A DNA stretch of 64,000 nt from Bimastos eiseni (GCA_959347315.1 OY365810.1:13295415-13359414), one strand, 5' to 3'; shown: positions 34,235 to 46,614, numbered from the stretch's first letter. Notes: generated by a model not told the origin, from the sequence alone. Program-made: numbers and translations.

Positions 34235-34586
34235 TAATTACGATTAGGGGTGGCCATCTGCGAGCCGCACACCTGCGCATGCGGTGCCTTCGTCTCAGCC
34301 AGAGGCACACATGGCCTGTCCTGTTCATTGGGTTTTGGCCGTGAAGCAAGACACCGTAATATCAATGACCTTATCCATCGCAGCCTCAACAGAGCCGGTA
34401 TTCCAGCGGTCAAGGAATCGTCAGGTCATTCCAGATTAGATGGAAAGAGACCGGACGGGCAGACCCTGGTATCGTGGAGTGGGGGGCGGGCCTTACTTTG
34501 GGACGCGACTGTGGTGGACACAGTGACCGCTTCTTATATCCCCGAGACAGCTTCCACAGCTGGAGGAGCAGCGGAGATAGCAGCCT

Positions 34587-34611
34587 AAAGGAAACTCTAT
34601 CTATCTATCTT

Positions 34612-34658
<47 letters not shown>

Positions 34659-34659
34659 C

Positions 34660-34690
<31 letters not shown>

Positions 34691-34744
34691 CTGTCCGTCC
34701 GTCCGTTCATCCATCCGTCCGTCCATCCATCCATCCATCCATCC
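34587..34744. repeat. (ATCT)n/(ATCC)n microsatellite
   Basis: Tetranucleotide array inserted in the LINE C-terminal coding region. It is slightly shorter in copy C (56345-56487). Confidence 0.96.
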
Positions 34745-34891
34745 AAAGACAAACTTCCTTTTCCAGAACTTGTCGGCATTGATCCAACGTTTCAATGCGG
34801 CGGCTTTTCAGGGCACTATGTCAAGATTACAATCCACTGACAAGCAGCGACCCAGATAGCCTGATGACAGATCCGTTGGCAATGCCAATGA

Positions 34892-34892
<1 letters not shown>

Positions 34893-34977
<85 letters not shown>

Positions 34978-34978
34978 A
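34893..34978. repeat. (AAT)n(GAT)n microsatellite
   Basis: AAT then GAT triplets. Copy C (56636-56727) has two more GAT units. Confidence 0.97.
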
Positions 34979-35171
34979 AAGAATAGAGACCTTTCCAGAC
35001 GTTTTCATACTATTCTGGAATAATGTTCTAGTCCCTGAGGGATTCTATGTACATGTACCTCGGGACAAAATAACAATAATAATAATAATAAAAATATATA
35101 ATAAATAATAATAACAATAACAAATAATAATAATAATAACAATAGTAGTAACAATAGCAGTGATACTAACA

Positions 35172-35235
35172 ATAATGAGGGATCCTAAATTCCTCGAGTG
35201 CAAAAAAATAAATAAATAATAATAATAATGATAAT
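35172..35235 (+). mobile_element. third, minimal LINE 3' tail
   Basis: GAGGGATCC...CCTCGAGTGCAAAAAAATAAATAAATAATAATAA has the same hairpin-plus-tail layout. It is placed within the TAA tail of the preceding LINE. Confidence 0.5.
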
Positions 35236-37145
35236 CTAAAATGAAAGAGCTATCAGTCAGCCTGTCAGTATTTTTGCAAACGCGCAGAAGGACTGTTGTA
35301 TAATATGTGCGGCCTCTTACAACAATTATTGCTAAAATGACGCAACAACCAAGACGAAATGCTTTGATTAGACCCACTTACAAACCTCGTGTACACGCTG
35401 CTTGAAAAGCGTATTTTGCCTATGAAGCTTTAGGTATCCATGAAACCTTTGAGGAGAAATTTTCGAGTATCGCCCACATATGGAACGGGATCTCATCTCC
35501 AGGTCCTTACTTCGATTTAAGTCTGGTTTCTACTACAAATTTCATACAAATTGTACGAAAAATGATAGGGCCCTTCAATCGGTTTAGATTTCTTTCATAT
35601 ACAAGTTGCATGTAGCTGTAACTTCGAGCTCTTTCTTTTCAGTGTCGACGTAGAAGGTGTCTTTGGCAGCCATTATATTATCTATATTCAAGATCACCAA
35701 TTATGTTGCGTTCAGAATTCACAATGCTGCTGTATTGTAAAAATGTATATATTGTAGCATGATTGAGAACAAAGTCTATAGTATTTCTAAAATTAGTCTA
35801 TTATACACTTTAACATTATGTAGCCTCCGAAAGATTCCGTCAGAACAACGTCACAAAGTACTCCTCCACTGGAAGGGTTGATAGAGTAAATCAGTGTAGA
35901 ACGCAGCCTGGTTGGTTGCCAAGACTCGAAACATGCAGCAGAGTAAGTAGGCAACTGAGTAGAACTACATGTACCTAAGTAATTCAACAGAGAAATTAGA
36001 GGTGTTGGCCGATACTTACATAAAACTGCGCAAAAGAATGTAACGAGCCCACGCACGGACATTGATGCTTAAGTAACTAAACCAACGCTTTCTTCCGTGT
36101 TCCTACAAAACTGAACTTTATATCGCACAAGAGAATCGACCCTCCCCACCCAAGCTGTTCCTCCTTTATATTTAAGCACTGTAGACTGTCTAAGTTAACA
36201 CCCTTTTAATAGAATAATATGAATATATTGGCCATAGTCTATGTTGGATATTTAGAGGTACGGCATAATGCAGCATCAGAAGAAAAACCTAACGCCCAAC
36301 AATATATATATATATTTATATATGTGTGTGTGTTTACATTTAGGCTAATTGTATTCGTTTATACATATTGACTTACGTGAAGAGTTATTTGCGTAAACTA
36401 AAGAAACTCGGATTTCTGAAAAAATATAAAATGTAGACTTAAGAGGATCTGTAAGAGTCATACGAATCCTATGACGAATTTAAGCCTATACAAATAATTC
36501 TCAATAAAAGATTAAAACCTTATGCCTATGACTCAGAGTGAATGTCAATATGTCTACTGCTATGCCCGTTTTCACATGAATAACTTTTCATTGTAAAGTT
36601 TTGCAAGCAATTACACCAAAAGGCAATGTATGTCTTCTCTAAGATGTGCGCATGTGAGCGCGCACAAGGGCCGTGGAGTCAACGCACACAACGACTTACT
36701 ATGTGCACACATGGGTAGGTTAAAAACAGCAACCCCTCAGGTTTTTTGCTAATATCTCATCCAGAAGTGGGAATCAATCAATTAAATTTTACGTGCGCAA
36801 AACTAACTCATATCTTCCTGTAGTAGCCAAAATTGACTGAAATATTTCAAACTGAGCGAAAATTATATCACTTTTAAAGAGTGCAACCAGGGTTTTCGTT
36901 TGCTCAAAAAACATTAATCTTAAGAAAAGTTACAGCGTCTATCGATTACCAGACATCGGTGTTGGTCAGAGCAATAGTTGCGATTCTAAAAATGTCAAAT
37001 ACTTTACCTTAGATTTATGCGGTGAAATTTTTGTGAGCGTAGGCTGCTGCTACGGCTAGACCCCAGCTGACCCTGTAGACCTAAAGAAAGTGGCTGTTCA
37101 TTGAGAGGACAGCTCATAGAATAAGACATCTTAAGACGCGCCTCT
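35236..37145. other. non-coding part of copy B, 3' of the cGLR-like gene
   Basis: No gene recognised in 1.9 kb. It includes a TA run at 36301-36322 and is nearly identical to 56985-58920. The last 100 bp before 37170 correspond to sequence that in copy C lies 779 bp further from the coding end. Confidence 0.6.
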
Positions 37146-38990
37146 TTAGAACGGTTTAAACGCCATATTTTGAAAACCGAGAAGAATCTGGATTTGCCCA
37201 TCATATAATCCACTCCATTCGTTTTTCAACGGGAAAGGAAGAAAGTCGTAAAACATTTGATACTGAACGACAGATAAACTTTTCAGTTGTTTCGCGACTT
37301 CCTTACACAGATTGAAAGTCATTCTGTAGTTACCTAGGCCATTGTAGTAAAAGTTGGCCCTATAGGCGGAACTGACAAAATAAGTCGAATTAAATGGCAA
37401 TGTCAGCTCGTTCAGCATTATCTCTTGCAAAAAAGGAAAGATACTTGTTTTCATTCTGTTTGTGGAATACGACCAATGGTTTTTTAAATAGTTATCCTCG
37501 TCTCTTACGTAACAAGTAGTGGATGAAGTCATGTGCTCACATGATCCGGAGTATGGCATTAGGTTTTGATTTTGGACGTGTTTACCTCCGCACGATAACC
37601 AAAGTTGCTGGTAAATTTCACAGAACGACCAACCAAGATGTAATCGAATGCGTGTAAAACCGTAATCCATTTTCTGAATTGACAAATCAAATAACTCCTC
37701 TGCAGATGCAATAAAATCTTGTTTGCGTTTTTCATCTTCATGTTTCCTTAACTTCGATAGTTGAAGATGCATCAGTATGCCTTTGTACAAATATTCAAGC
37801 TCAGGACAGAAGGAATTTGAACTGCATATGCTGAGTATCCTAGAATCCTGCAATTGTCTATCATCACTTTCATTCATGGAAAGATACAATAGTTGGGAAC
37901 ATTTGGCCGACAGTGGATAAAGTCTGTGATTGGGCAGTACGATAAAACCACAATCCGTCTGATATGCCTTTGGTTCGTTTCTGATGATCTCTGTAATTTC
38001 TACTTCTCTATAGCTGAGTAGTAAACTGATTTCATTGTGAACGTCCGCGCTGCACGGCAAGTCATCCATTATATTATTTGAAGGTATGAAATAATGTGAG
38101 AAGTTCCTTTCTATCAGCTTTTCAATGAAATCCAGGACCAGTTCTCTCACGGATGTTACTATGTTTCTGTCATCCCAAAATTCTGAAGGTTTTACCTCGC
38201 ATGCCCATAGCATCAACGTCTTGAAATAATAATTGGAAATGAAAGTTTCATTTTCGCCACCGCACTTGATAATCACGTCTCTCTTTATGATTCTCAGCAA
38301 GTGATAAATGTACTTTTGTACAGGTGTCCAGCAATTGTGTATTAAAACAGTTTCAGCTTGTGAGAATGAATATCTCCATTGAGTGTCATCGTTCGGGTTC
38401 TTCCCGTGAGGCTTTGAAACCAGATGACATCCACCTTTAACTATCGCATCAACAATGTTATCAGTTGGCCAACCGTTCAAACGTTTACGACTAATCCACT
38501 CAATCGCGTCTGGGGGCCATAATGGACAGGATATGGCGTAAACAGTATCCGTAGCAACCGAATAAAAGCCTTGCCATCTATGAAAGAATATTCCCAAGGC
38601 AGATCTTAAGTAAGAGTTCCCAAGACGTAGTACTACCTTGTGAGCTGGTCCTTTGTTGGCAACTTGTGGTTTGTGAACAAATTCTTCGCTGTTTCTCAGC
38701 CTTACAAATCCAATATGACAATCTGTCTTGTCAATTGTCAGCGCGTTTTTCCATCTCGTAGGCGAATTGGCGTGGTTATAAATGGCGCAGAGTGTCGTGT
38801 CATAGAACATGATGTCAAAGTCTGTTGGGTTTGAAAGAAAGTACAAATAAGGCAGCTCAAAGAAACTCCCGCAGAGTAGATGCCTGGATGGTTCATGTCT
38901 TGAGGAAAGCAACTTACGGAATTCAAAATAATCTTTTGTGAAATCACAGTCCCTGAGGTCTCCAGAAATCATTGCTATATGGGTGTACAT
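37146..38990 (-). CDS. Mab-21/cGAS-like nucleotidyltransferase (cGLR candidate), copy B, C-terminally truncated
   Basis: A putative cGAS-like receptor, i.e. a nucleotidyltransferase that on nucleic-acid binding would make a cyclic dinucleotide for STING-type signalling; by family, cytoplasmic. Of 614 residues, CGSFFEL gives the GS motif (41-42), TDFDIMF gives the paired acids D57/D59, and TDTVYAISCPLWP places a third Asp at 148. Spacing resembles cGAS. The Mab-21 helical lobe follows: WRYSFSQAE (206-213), YYFKTLMLWACE (254-265), FSHYFIP (297-303). Residues about 320-600 form a long extension of unknown fold. The frame ends abnormally in QNMAFKPF because 779 bp present in copy C are deleted at 37170, removing about 88 residues, the 3'UTR and the poly(A) signal. 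An upstream exon is possible. Confidence 0.78.
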   Translation of the reverse strand: MYTHIAMISGDLRDCDFTKDYFEFRKLLSSRHEPSRHLLCGSFFELPYLYFLSNPTDFDIMFYDTTLCAIYNHANSPTRWKNALTIDKTDCHIGFVRLRNSEEFVHKPQVANKGPAHKVVLRLGNSYLRSALGIFFHRWQGFYSVATDTVYAISCPLWPPDAIEWISRKRLNGWPTDNIVDAIVKGGCHLVSKPHGKNPNDDTQWRYSFSQAETVLIHNCWTPVQKYIYHLLRIIKRDVIIKCGGENETFISNYYFKTLMLWACEVKPSEFWDDRNIVTSVRELVLDFIEKLIERNFSHYFIPSNNIMDDLPCSADVHNEISLLLSYREVEITEIIRNEPKAYQTDCGFIVLPNHRLYPLSAKCSQLLYLSMNESDDRQLQDSRILSICSSNSFCPELEYLYKGILMHLQLSKLRKHEDEKRKQDFIASAEELFDLSIQKMDYGFTRIRLHLGWSFCEIYQQLWLSCGGKHVQNQNLMPYSGSCEHMTSSTTCYVRDEDNYLKNHWSYSTNRMKTSIFPFLQEIMLNELTLPFNSTYFVSSAYRANFYYNGLGNYRMTFNLCKEVAKQLKSLSVVQYQMFYDFLPFPLKNEWSGLYDGQIQILLGFQNMAFKPF

Positions 38991-39132
38991 AACATTTCTA
39001 TTCCTCAGTATGTTACATAAAATGTATGCTATAATCAGTTCAATGCATTTAGCACAATATTGTCAGAGAAAACTGTATTTTGCGCAAGTTCCAGATTAGT
39101 AGTGTGGCAAAATTGCCTCGGCTAGTTGGCGA
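38991..39132 (-). other. 5' flank of cGLR-like gene, copy B
   Basis: The coding frame stays open upstream of the chosen ATG for 20 or so codons before a TGA near 39066, reading a Cys/Ile/Leu-rich stretch (CIELIIAYILCNILRNRNV). The true start may therefore lie upstream or in another exon. Confidence 0.4.
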
Positions 39133-39268
39133 TCAATGTCTCGCTACAATGTCTCGCTACAATGTCTCGCACCAAGTCTCGCTACAACGTCTCTCTACAA
39201 TGTCTCGCTACAACGTCTCGCTACAACGTCTCGCTACAATGTCTCGCTACAATGCCTCGCTTCGCTTC
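39133..39268. repeat. 13-bp minisatellite (TGTCTCGCTACAA)
   Basis: About ten imperfect 13-bp units (variants AACGTCTCGC, CACCAAGTCTCGC). Copy C carries a differently permuted set at 61665-61805. Confidence 0.95.
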
Positions 39269-40085
39269 GTGTATATATATATATATAGGAGAGACATAGA
39301 GGGTAAGAGTAATCACGGAAGTAGAGAGAGTCATCGGAAGTTATGATAGTCCGTCGCTGTATGATAAAGGGCAGTCAGAAGTCGTCGTTATCGTAGTAGT
39401 TGTAAAGACAGCGTTCTGTAAAATAACTGTTCGATGACTGTGGATTTTATCGAAGAAATAAATATAAATCAGTCGGGATCGAGTCGAAGTTATTTGTAAT
39501 GAGCTCAGATCGTTGACATTGGCAATCTTCCTCATATCTGCGCGAACAAACCAGACTTACCTTGCGGATAGTCGGAACTGGGCAAACAATAATGCTGAGG
39601 GTACCAGAGAATTAAGGGGAGGTGAACCAGAATTGTCGCAACCGATACCGAAGGGTAGAATTGAAGTTCACCACAAACTGATACCTCATTGGCGAAGAGC
39701 AACCCTGAGTTACGTTACAGTAGCTACACCAGCAGAGGTATTATTTCATTTATGCTAATCATGCAAAAATCTGAAAATTTACTGTACGCAAAATAATTGC
39801 ATAAAATGTACCTTTAAGAATAAACGTCGACTCGTCTGCACAATCGTCTGACTGCCACTCATGAGTTACTGTTTGAAAAATACTAAATAAAATTGCATCC
39901 GGGTACCGTCAGTTGACGCGACCGAGCAGCTATAAAGTGAACAAACTGATGGTATTATAACTGTGCTACAGAGCGTTAAGTACATGTATGCATTCGGTGA
40001 TCCGACACAGGTCTACATTTAGGCTAAAGGTTAAATAAACAGCATGACACACACGCACATGCATGTAACTTTAAGCATATACAGT
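39269..40085 (+). other. LTR-like or promoter-like non-coding region
   Basis: A TATATA run (39275-39288), an AATAAA at 39457-39462 and a purine-rich AATTAAGGGGAGGTG near 39612 are spaced as in a retroelement LTR, but no TG...CA ends, no primer site and no internal genes are visible. Repeated in copy C at 61812-62629. Confidence 0.25.
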
Positions 40086-40868
40086 CAGGGATGTGGTCTC
40101 GAGGCCGCGGTCTTGGTCTCGAAATCGTCTTGAGGCTAGAAAACTGAGGTCTTCGTCTCGAATGCATCGGTCTTGGTCTTGGTCATGGTCTCGGTCTTGG
40201 TCTCGATTGCGCCGGTCTTGGTCTTAAAGGAGCGGTCATGGGATTGGCCTCCGTCTTAAATTAGCGTTCTTGGCCATTTGCCGTAACAGAGCAATTTTTT
40301 CAATATTTGTCGGTTATTTGCGATTGTTAGAGACACTGTTTAGGCCCTACGCGATTGACCGAACTAATAGATCTTTATAAATTATACATGTTACCATGAG
40401 CAGAAAAAAATGCATTTGCAACGGAGCCATCCATTTCAAAATTTGCTTTTACAAATTACAAGGTTTTTGGAACAATCTAATAATTATGTGGTCGGTCAAG
40501 TGTAGACACTATTAACCTACAATTCCGAGGTCCGTGGTACATTTACACCATTCAAACGGAACGTTAATCTACTTGTTCAGATGTTTTAAAATATTAACCT
40601 ATTTTATCCTGTAAGTAATTCATAGTGTGATCTTTTCAGGTCGAAGACAAGGGCTGAACCTGCAAACGTTCAGAGTGGCCGTTAAAACTGTTTTATGGAC
40701 CATTATTAAGATTAGTATTCTTCAGTCATAAAATCAATGTTTTATGCGTGTTATTCCGTTTTAGCGTCTTAATAAATTGAATTGTTTATAAAGAAGAGTG
40801 TCAGTCTTGGTCTAGGACCACTCGGTCTCGGTCTTGGTCTTGAGTTTTTAGTCTCGTGCCCAACACTA
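40086..40868. mobile_element. non-autonomous hAT-like element (copy B)
   Basis: Ends CAGGGATGTGG and (inverse) TAGTGTTGGGC are flanked by TATACAGT (40078-40085) and TACACAGT (40869-40876), an 8-bp duplication with one mismatch. Subterminal GGTCTTGGTCTCG repeats occur at both ends. No transposase frame, so it depends on another element. Confidence 0.72.
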
Positions 40869-41006
40869 TACACAGTCAGCCTGCCGATCCGTTTCGTTTA
40901 CCTTGTTATGTCAACTGCCTCAACGTCCTCCTTGAAGCATCATCTGTGGTCGATCCTTGTTTATCGAATGCGTTGCAACGTAACAGCTGACATCGAGCTT
41001 TAAAAT

Positions 41007-41100
41007 AATGAAAGTAATGAAGATAATGAAAAAAATGAATATAATGAAAATAATGAAAATGATGAAAATAATGAAAATGATGAAAATAATGAAAATACTC
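41007..41100. repeat. ATGAAAATA-type low-complexity repeat
   Basis: Nine-bp units AATGAAAAT with variants; copy C has a shorter array at about 63580-63655. Confidence 0.9.
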
Positions 41101-41284
41101 CCTTCAAGTATGCTAATTTTGGGCATCAGCACATTATCAGCATATAACATGAGTTGCCGATCATTTCCAGGTTCTTTTCTGTGAGCAACTAAAGCCCACA
41201 CAATTTGATCGTGGCTTTATTGTCAGATGACAGTCCAGTGGCGCCGGCGGCCCGGCACCATATTTCTGGTAGGGTACATGCCCC

Positions 41285-42034
41285 TGCATTTTCCAAGGCT
41301 TAAAGGGCACGAAGGGCGCACATGTTTTGAAAATTAGATTTATTCACAGAGTATTCTCATCATTTTAAAACTTGCTAATCAGCTGCTATCAGACGGTTCA
41401 GAGATTTCAGTTATCATTCTAGATGATCTTTTACTCACTCACGTTGACGTAAGCAAACAAGTTATGACGTGTTTTAAACTGCTGTAGATTTTCACAAGGC
41501 TATTATTTCCAGCCAATTGAAAACGTTGCCTTTGTGGCGCTGACAAACCGATATTAATGTAGTCCATGACAATAGTCAAGTAATGTTTAGTCAGTTTGAC
41601 TGCATATGTAAAATACTAATTAACCCAGTATATCAAGCTTATAAGAAATGTTCAGAGCTGATACTGTTTAACATACCTTTAGCGCTTCCTTTTGATACGT
41701 TGTACAGTCCATCGGGTTTCTCACGAGTCCATCAGAACATTCTGCGCTATTCCTCTAAGGTACTCCAGTCTATTTGCAATCCATCCTTGTTTCTGCCACG
41801 GCATATCATCCGGGTCGTTGATTTTTGCGCTCAGCTTCTCAGCATAATCTCTTTATACCTATTGCCTGCATAACCACGGCACTGTCCAGGGCGTTCGCCA
41901 TTGCTGGACCCATACTCCATTCCTAGGGTAACCTCCAAAGCTTTTTCTCGACAACTTAAGTCGGATAGACAGCCAGACATACAGACAGGATGGACGGATA
42001 GATGGATTGATGGATGGGTGGGTGGGTGGTAGGT

Positions 42035-42037
<3 letters not shown>
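41285..42037. other. non-coding spacer outside the duplication
   Basis: Starts at the right breakpoint of copy B. A reading frame at 41583-41873 has plausible composition (VHQNILRYSSKVLQS) but no recognisable domain. At 41680-41860 it might be a LINE scrap. Confidence 0.35.
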
Positions 42038-43264
<1,227 letters not shown>

Positions 43265-44478
43265 TTATATTTATCGTATCGTATCTGGTTATTTATATAG
43301 CACTTCTTACAGTACTAGCTATTCAGAAGCGCTCTCAGTGTGACAGCCACGAGGAAATAAGAAAGTCCTCAGGCAGCGAAGGGATGAGAGTGAGAGCCCG
43401 AGTAAAAGCTTGCTACGGGTAATAGGGAGCAGATCATTCTACATAGAAGGGCCCAAAATGGGAAAGGCACGGTGTTGAGTTATAGCAGTCCTTGACCGTG
43501 GAACAAGAAGATCAAGTCGATCCGCAGATCGGAGAGGGCGGGAGGAGACAGCAGACAGAGGCTTTCGCATTAAGTCGCAGAGATATTTAGGAGCTTTACC
43601 CTGTTCAGTTCTAAGGACAAAGAGGAGTACCTTGTATTGGATGCGAGAGATAATTGGAAACCAGTGTAGGACGTCGGTCATGTTGGTAGAGATGTCTGAG
43701 TAGCGAGGGAGACGATCAACGAGTCTGGCTGCAGAGTTCATAACAGACTGCAGGGAAGATAAGCGTGCCTTGGGAAGGCCAGCAAATAGTGAATTGCGGT
43801 AGTCAATGTGACAACAGATGAGGGCATGGACTATTGTTGTGAATACAGGAGAGTATACAGATCTTCTGATGGCTCCCAGACGCCTCATGTGGTAGTAACA
43901 TGAGCACGTCAACTGCAAGAGGTGCTTGGAGAAGGACAGGGTGCTATCAAGGGTGACACCTAGGTCACGGACACTGGATGCAAATGTGACATCAGGATAC
44001 GTTGACGTGAGAAGTGGGAGATTGAGCCTAAGGAGCTGCTGTTTTGTTCTAAACCAGATCCGTTGGGTTTTAGAGGAGTTTAGGTTAAGTCGGTTGGCCG
44101 ACATCCATGAGTGGAGATCTTGTGACAGTGAATAGATTGATCCAACAAGAGAAAGCTGTGCAACAGGAGGACCATATACAAAGGTTTGGACATCGTCAGC
44201 ATAGAGATGGCCAGTGGCTAGGTGTTTTGTGAATAAGGATGGAATGTAGGCTGTATAGAGTAGGTAGAAGATGGGGCAGAGGAGTGAGCCCTGTGGGACC
44301 CCAAACTCGACTCTAGTCCAGGCCATTCTGGAATCACCAAGGACAACCATCTGGGAACGATCTTAAAGATAAGATTTGAACCAAGCAAGTGGGGGTCCAC
44401 AAAGGCCGCTAGATAGTTCAAGACGCTGCAGCAAGATATCGTGATCAACCATATCGAAGGCTGAGGATCGCCGTTGAT
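43265..44478 (-). mobile_element. 5'-truncated CR1/L2-like LINE
   Basis: The minus strand encodes the C-terminal half of an RT-containing ORF2: FDMVDHDILLQRL, WFKSYL (then TAA at about 44362), FGVPQGSLLCPIFYLLY, the catalytic HLYADDVQTF, LNSSKTQ, VRDLGVTLDSTLSF, HIDYRNSLFAGLP and LRSADRLDLLVP. The longest frame is 43439-44350 (303 codons). The 3' part ends with AAGTGCTATATAAATAACCAG and a short GATAC repeat, a tail style of CR1/L2 elements. The 5' end is cut at about 44478. The single internal stop and otherwise long frame suggest a fairly young insertion. No endonuclease domain remains. Confidence 0.88.
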
Positions 44479-46009
44479 TGAGCTAGGTTCAAAATTCTAG
44501 GCCGGGTCCTAAGTATTATGTACGTCCAACTTTTGGACTCTAAGTCTCTAACAGAAACATTTTGATACAGTCATAAACTTGAGGATGCATGTACATGTAT
44601 GTTATATGTGTGATATGACCATTGAACTATGATATTTAATTAAATCATGAAACTAACGATCATGTGAACTGATTGATTATCTAAGAACAGATATTGGCGA
44701 GCGATTCAAAATCTAACTTGAAGTGTAGGAGGGGTGTAACAAACCTAGTAACGAGTGTACGATCCAACGTCAAGCACTGTAGAATTGCTACCATAAAAAG
44801 TATGTAAGTATATATATATATATATAAATATAACCTCCACCATATATAAATATATATATATATAACCACTACCATAAGCACCATAATGACTGATATATAT
44901 GTATAGGTATATATATACGTACGTAGCCTTAATTATGTATGTGTGTATATATGCATGTAAATGACCGTCCATATGTACAGCTACTGTTATTCGTGTATGC
45001 ATATATTCATGCATGTACTGTGCTATAGTGGCAAAATTATAGTTGAGTACACGCTACAGCAGCCTACATTCTACAGATTATTTTGTGAGATGATTACATC
45101 TGCATGCCCTCGTCACTGTGTATGTAAGCCTACATGCATGTATGCATGCGACAACATTCTTATCATACCAGTCTCATTTAATTGATATGGCGCTCTTTAA
45201 ATAACTCATAAGGTAGCTCTTGCATGCATACACAATCTGATAACGACAGACAACGTAGGGGATTACAGTTACCAATATTTTGCCATTTTGATGTTTTCAA
45301 TGTCTTTATCGTAATATAATAATTACTTAGTATCCAGTTCAGCGGTATGAAAGTATTCCTTGGCGGTTAAAACCCATATCTTACTTCTATGCTTATATTT
45401 TTGTATTTCAATGGCAGCAGCTTTTTTACGGTTCCTTTTCAAACTCGACATGTTTGAATGTATGAACTTAATATTATTTCTGAATTATATTTCGCACAAC
45501 ACTGCACCCATTGTGGTTTGCGCTGACAATTAGGCCCAATGCCAATGGCAGCGTTAGTCTAGCTCATTCAAACGACCCCCAAACTTCGGCCCACTGCCGT
45601 TAGCCCGACACGTTTCATCTGCAGTTCAGATTTAGAGAATAAAATTGGTCAGGTTAATGGGACATGTATGACACTAACTCAGATTAAGCATTGGGCTGCA
45701 CACCAACGCATTTGCGCATTAGCCAGGCTCATAGCTAGACGGTGATCATTGCGATCATGGCGCAAACTGATAGACAGATGATCGCTGTAGAAGACTTACG
45801 TAAGAAGTTCATTAAATTACAATGGAATTACTTGGTTATTGCAAACTTCATCGTTCTACTTTGTTGGTGTTCGTTTTAGACTCTTCGCCGCTATACCATG
45901 ATTCCTTCATTTTGTCAATTAAAGATTCCTTGGTTGACATTCTAGGCTACTTTGTTCTATTTCGATAACTACCGTCATCAGTTATTATCTGATCGCCAAT
46001 TCTATTCTC
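44479..46009. other. TA-rich spacer left of Polinton 2
   Basis: TATATA/CATA-rich between 44800 and 45010. A 38-codon frame at 45336-45452 (minus; begins MSSLKRNRKKAAA) has a lysine-rich, protein-like look and could be a small Polinton ORF, but I cannot identify it. No inverted repeat matching Polinton 1 was found here. Confidence 0.35.
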
Positions 46010-46291
46010 TTGTTAATTGAAATTCCACGAAATCTAAATCGGTTTGATGTAAAAAAAACTGTGTTCAGTAGGCCCTACAGAGCCGACAATCTTAAAAGGT
46101 CTGATGTATCGAAACATAAGTTTGAGCTCATAAAGCCTAGACTGTTTTTTCAGATAATTATGTCGCACAGAGCTGTCTTCGAAAATCATTTTAAAAACCC
46201 AGTAGACATATACAATATGAAGGAGAAGAGGTTACTATTAACATATCGCCTAATCCCACTTTTTAAGAAAATACTTACCATGAATTTTTAA
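46010..46291 (+). pseudogene. unidentified Polinton-associated ORF (93 codons)
   Basis: Reads rightward into the capsid block. Contains KHKFELIKPRLFFQIIMSHR and LLLTYRLIPLFKKIL. By position (opposite strand, convergent with the capsid genes) it could be the extreme 3' end of the polymerase unit, but no motif proves this. Confidence 0.3.
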
Positions 46292-46614
46292 TCGATTCCG
46301 TTGGAAAATATCAGACTTATAAAAGTAAATGTCTTGTTCTCTTTATTCGTTTCCAACTTGTCGAGCAATGGCCCCACGAATACGCTCATGTAATATTCCG
46401 TCTCATCCGACGCCTCAACCGTAATCAGGTAGAAATAGCCTACTGTACCGTACAGATATTTCTTCGTTTTAGCCGTGTAAACTACGTCTTCTTCCATTGT
46501 CGTGAAATCTATAAATTTACGAGTACCTATTTTAAATATTATGAATAAAACTTTATAACAGAAAAAGTACTGAGAAACAGGATTAATGTTAATAATTTTT
46601 AATGACTGTATCAT
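46288..46614 (-). pseudogene. unidentified Polinton-associated protein
   Basis: 108 codons; the second half (MEEDVVYTAKTKKYLYGTV, then EASDETEYYMSVFVG) looks β-rich and protein-like. I do not recognise the family. It overlaps the 3' end of the plus-strand frame by 4 bp. Confidence 0.35.

Larger units (their letters stand above)
34237..35092 (+). pseudogene. second 5'-truncated RLE LINE copy
   Basis: The plus strand at 34250-34588 reads PHTCACGAFVSARGTHGLSC (CxC...H...C knuckle), RHRNINDLIHRSLNRAGIP, DGKRPDGQTLVSW and LLWDATVVDT: a clear zinc knuckle plus restriction-like endonuclease. After an intruding ATCT/ATCC microsatellite (34587-34744), IQRFNAAAFQGTM at about 34780-34820 resumes the C-terminus. 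A GAT/AAT triplet array (34893-34978) follows, then the 3' tail TTCTAGTCCCTGAGGGAT...CCTCGGGACAAAAT and TAA repeats to 35092. It is 5'-truncated at 34237 in a TAA repeat. Confidence 0.8.
31541..41284. repeat. ~10-kb duplicated segment, copy B
   Basis: Direct copy of 53300-63843, by eye about 98-99% identical apart from microsatellite length changes, a 779-bp gap at 37170, and a divergent patch over 38540-38990. Homology starts at GAACTTGAAATTGTG and stops after GGGTACATGCCCC. It contains LINE remnants, the Mab-21/cGLR-like gene, a minisatellite and a hAT element. Confidence 0.95.

Noticed and set aside
39269..39770. Solo LTR of a retrovirus-like element
   Set aside because: TATA, AATAAA and a purine tract are suggestive, but no TG...CA termini, target duplication or primer site could be found, so it is kept only as a low-confidence region.
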